Assembly (NCBI RefSeq): GCF_028807635.1
Contig: NZ_JARBAX010000001.1
Coordinates: forward strand, 3,054,501 to 3,118,500
DNA from: Streptomyces spiramyceticus
Lineage (GTDB): Bacteria > Actinomycetota > Actinomycetes > Streptomycetales > Streptomycetaceae
Reading direction: 5' to 3'
DNA: 64,000 nucleotides
A program made the position numbers and the translations under genes. The notes beneath the pieces were generated by a model. The model made no database searches, was not told the origin of the DNA, and saw only the letters and a list, made by a program, of their open reading frames with translations. This document shows, piece by piece, positions 62,205 through 64,000 of the stretch; position 1 is the first letter of the stretch; each line of letters opens with the position of its first letter.

Positions 62205-62212
62205 ACGTACTG

Positions 62213-62299
62213 CGGTGGGTGTGGGATTTGAACCCACGGTGACATCGCTGCCACGACGGTTTTCAAGACCGTTCCCTTAGGCCGCTCGGGCAACCCACC
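62213..62299 (-). tRNA. tRNA-Ser (anticodon UGA)
   Basis: Acceptor GGTGGGT pairs with ACCCACC, the discriminator is G, and CCA is not encoded. Anticodon stem ACGGT/ACCGT holds the loop CTTGAAA, giving UGA for UCA. It has a long variable arm. Confidence 0.97.
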
Positions 62300-62341
62300 C
62301 CGCGCCACCGGCCTGCGGTGACGCGAGGACAGCCTAGCCGG

Positions 62342-63835
62342 TCAGCCGTCGCCCTTGCGCTGGCCCAGGGTTACTTCGACCATGGACGTCTTGCCGTCGC
62401 GTTCGTACGTCAGCATGACCTTGTCGCCCGGCTTGTGCGTCCAGATCTCGCTGATCAGGGTCGGGCCGCTGTCGATCGCCCGGTCGCCGAGCTTCGTGAT
62501 GACATCGCCCGGCTTGAGGCCGGCCTTGGCGGCCGGGCCGTCGGGCTGGATCGCCGCTGAGCCGTCGGCGCCGGTGTCCGCGATCGTGGCGCCGCCCTCG
62601 CTCTTCTCGTCCATGGAGACCGTCGCGCCGATCACCGGGTAGACCGGCTGACGCGTCTTGATCAGCTGCTGGGCGACCGTATCCGCCTGGTTGACCGGGA
62701 TCGCGAAGCCGAGGCCGATCGAGCCCGCCTGTGACTGGCCGAAGCCGCCGCCTGTACCGGCGGACTGGATGGCCGAGTTGATGCCGATGACAGCGCCGCG
62801 CGAATCGAGCAGCGGGCCGCCGGAGTTACCCGGGTTGATCGAGGCGTCGGTCTGCAGTGCGCTCATGTACGAGGCCTTGCTGCCCTGGCCGTCGCCCGAG
62901 GCCACCGGGCGGTTCTTGGCGCTGATGATGCCGGTCGTGACCGTGTTCGACAGGCCGAAGGGCGCTCCGATGGCGATCGTCGAGTCCCCGACGGCGACCT
63001 GGTCCGAGTTGCCCAACGGCAGCGGGGCCAGGCTCGAAGGGGCGTTCTTCAGCTTCAGCACAGCTATGTCGTAACCCTGCGCACGGCCGACCACCCCGGC
63101 GTTGTACTTCTTGCCGTTGGAGAACGTGACGGACAGTTCACCGCTGTCGGCCGCGGACGCCACCACGTGGTCGTTGGTGACGATGTGGCCCTGCTTGTCG
63201 TAGACGAAACCGGTGCCCGTACCGGCCTCGCCGTCCCCTCCCTGTGCCTGGATCGTCACGACACTCGGGAGTGCCTTTGCCGCGACCGCCGCGACGGTGC
63301 CCGCGTCGCGCTTGAAGTCCTTCGGGTTGCCTGCGGCCGAGAGGGTGGTCGAGTCGGTGGAGTCGTCGTTGCGGTCCGCGGCCCAGTACCCGATGCCCCC
63401 GCCGACACCGCCTGCGACCAGCGCCGCGACCAGCACCGCGGCGACCAGGCCGCCGGTACGCCGCTTCTTCTGCGCGGGCGGTACGGGCGCCATGGGCGAC
63501 CCCCATGCTGCGCCTCCCCCGGCTTCGCCGCCGTACGAGGGCATCGCCGGCGGAGGCGGCGGCCATCCGGGACCGGCGCCCTGGGTCTGCGCGGTCCCGG
63601 CCTGGGCGCCGGCATGCGCGTGCTGAGGGGGAGAGGGAGGGGCAGGGGTGTGGCCGTGCTGGGAGGTGGGGGTGTGCGCCGGCGGTTCCGGCGCAGGTGC
63701 CGACTGGTCGTAAGCGCTGCCGCCGCCCGGTTCCGGGGTGCTCTCCGGCGCGGCAGCGGTCCCGGGAGCGGCCGCCGGCACGGGAGGTTCAGACGGGGCG
63801 GCCGGAACCGCAGTGCCCTCGTTCTCTGTGCTCAC
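62342..63835 (-). CDS. HtrA-like S1C serine protease with PDZ domain
   Basis: 497 residues from GTG 63835 with GAGGAG upstream. A Pro/Ala/Gln-rich cytosolic part of about 120 residues, one membrane segment (GGLVAAVLVAALVAGGVGGG), then a trypsin-like domain outside: GHIVTNDHVVASA (His), GYDIAVLKLKNA (Asp), ASINPGNSGGPLLDSRG (Ser). A PDZ domain follows (PAAKAGLKPGDVITKLGDRA). It degrades or refolds proteins at the cell envelope under stress. Transcription starts within the repeat-rich leader to the right. Confidence 0.95.
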   Translation of the reverse strand: MSTENEGTAVPAAPSEPPVPAAAPGTAAAPESTPEPGGGSAYDQSAPAPEPPAHTPTSQHGHTPAPPSPPQHAHAGAQAGTAQTQGAGPGWPPPPPAMPSYGGEAGGGAAWGSPMAPVPPAQKKRRTGGLVAAVLVAALVAGGVGGGIGYWAADRNDDSTDSTTLSAAGNPKDFKRDAGTVAAVAAKALPSVVTIQAQGGDGEAGTGTGFVYDKQGHIVTNDHVVASAADSGELSVTFSNGKKYNAGVVGRAQGYDIAVLKLKNAPSSLAPLPLGNSDQVAVGDSTIAIGAPFGLSNTVTTGIISAKNRPVASGDGQGSKASYMSALQTDASINPGNSGGPLLDSRGAVIGINSAIQSAGTGGGFGQSQAGSIGLGFAIPVNQADTVAQQLIKTRQPVYPVIGATVSMDEKSEGGATIADTGADGSAAIQPDGPAAKAGLKPGDVITKLGDRAIDSGPTLISEIWTHKPGDKVMLTYERDGKTSMVEVTLGQRKGDG

Positions 63836-63852
63836 AGCTTCTTCTCCTCGGT

Positions 63853-63910
63853 CCCAGGGTCGGTCTCAGGTCGGTCTCGGGTCGGTCTTCGGTCAACCTT
63901 CGGTCAACGT
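63853..63910. repeat. 11-bp tandem repeats before the S1C protease gene
   Basis: GGTCGGTCTC-type units occur three times, followed by two TCGGTCAAC(C/G)T units. They lie 18 to 75 bases upstream of the GTG start, in the leader or promoter. Beyond them to base 4000 of the last 64 kb nothing clear is seen. Confidence 0.7.
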
Positions 63911-64000
63911 CCCACTGTGCAAGTGTCCGCTGTTAGCTTTTCCCACCACACGTCAGAGGACCGTAAGCGGGAGCTGTGCATCCACCGGCCATCCTTTACT

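Noticed and set aside
61282..62299. Prim-Pol gene next to tRNA-Ser(UGA) as a remnant of an integrative element
   Set aside because: No integrase, excisionase, or second copy of the tRNA 3' end was found, and the tRNA is complete.
63853..63910. Tandem repeats as a CRISPR array
   Set aside because: Units are 11 bp without spacers and no cas gene is present.

Overview
The window is high-GC actinobacterial DNA, almost certainly from a Streptomyces chromosome. Third codon positions are strongly GC-rich, GTG and TTG starts are frequent, and several marker genes are streptomycete: purD-dnaX-ffs-tRNA-Ser, upp-tadA-two SigB-family sigma factors, an SSI-type protease inhibitor, and a SapB/AmfS-type lanthipeptide locus. 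From memory the housekeeping order resembles the core arm of S. coelicolor around dnaX, upp and sigN/sigF. That synteny is recalled, not computed.

Layout. 1-1391 is the 5' part of an N,N-dimethylformamidase-like gene that runs off the left edge. 1617-7961 holds a degenerate M48-like membrane protein, purD, dnaX, the SRP RNA and tRNA-Ser(GGA). 8233-11379 holds a helicase-associated/WYL-like protein and a VapBC pair. 11422-16282 holds a SpoIIE-type phosphatase, an IclR regulator, a BBE-type FAD oxidase and a sulfite-oxidase-like molybdoenzyme. 16533-23521 is a complete class III lanthipeptide cluster: lanKC, a 49-residue precursor missed by size-limited gene calling, two ABC half-transporters and a convergent NarL-type regulator. 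23658-26258 holds a frameshifted replication-initiator-like gene, an unknown gene, and an XRE/DUF397 pair.

26242-36121 is mostly core: MmpS-like protein, HhH-GPD repair protein, LytR_C protein, an intact IS630-family element inserted exactly in the upp stop codon, upp, tadA and its partner, tRNA-Ser(CGA), and sigF- and sigN-like genes. 36357-46329 is a regulated accessory stretch: MarR plus an MFS pump fused to beta-sandwich repeats, TetR plus an MFS pump with a 39-bp palindrome between it and its upstream neighbour, an orphan OmpR-type regulator, a TTG-started amidohydrolase, and a DUF3291/MerR divergent pair with twin operators. 46479-46840 carries tRNA-Arg(ACG) and tRNA-Ser(GCU). 47039-54405 holds an SSI-type inhibitor, a giant PAS/pseudo-kinase/receiver protein, an acyl-CoA synthetase and a SigE-family sigma factor. 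54581-60424 holds a secreted DUF1906 protein and a five-gene, translationally coupled operon resembling the mycobacterial igr (steroid side-chain) operon. 60645-63835 holds a small Asn-rich secreted protein, a Prim-Pol protein, tRNA-Ser(UGA) and an HtrA-like S1C protease.

How parts work together. The lan cluster should make, modify and export a morphogenetic surfactant-like peptide. tadA edits A34 of tRNA-Arg(ACG), and that tRNA is also in the window. All four serine isoacceptor tRNAs (GGA, CGA, GCU, UGA) are present. The igr-like operon should carry out thiolytic or aldolytic removal of a propionyl-type side chain. Most regulators have a clear palindromic operator next to their own promoter or an adjacent gene. 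No CRISPR array, prophage or rRNA was seen.
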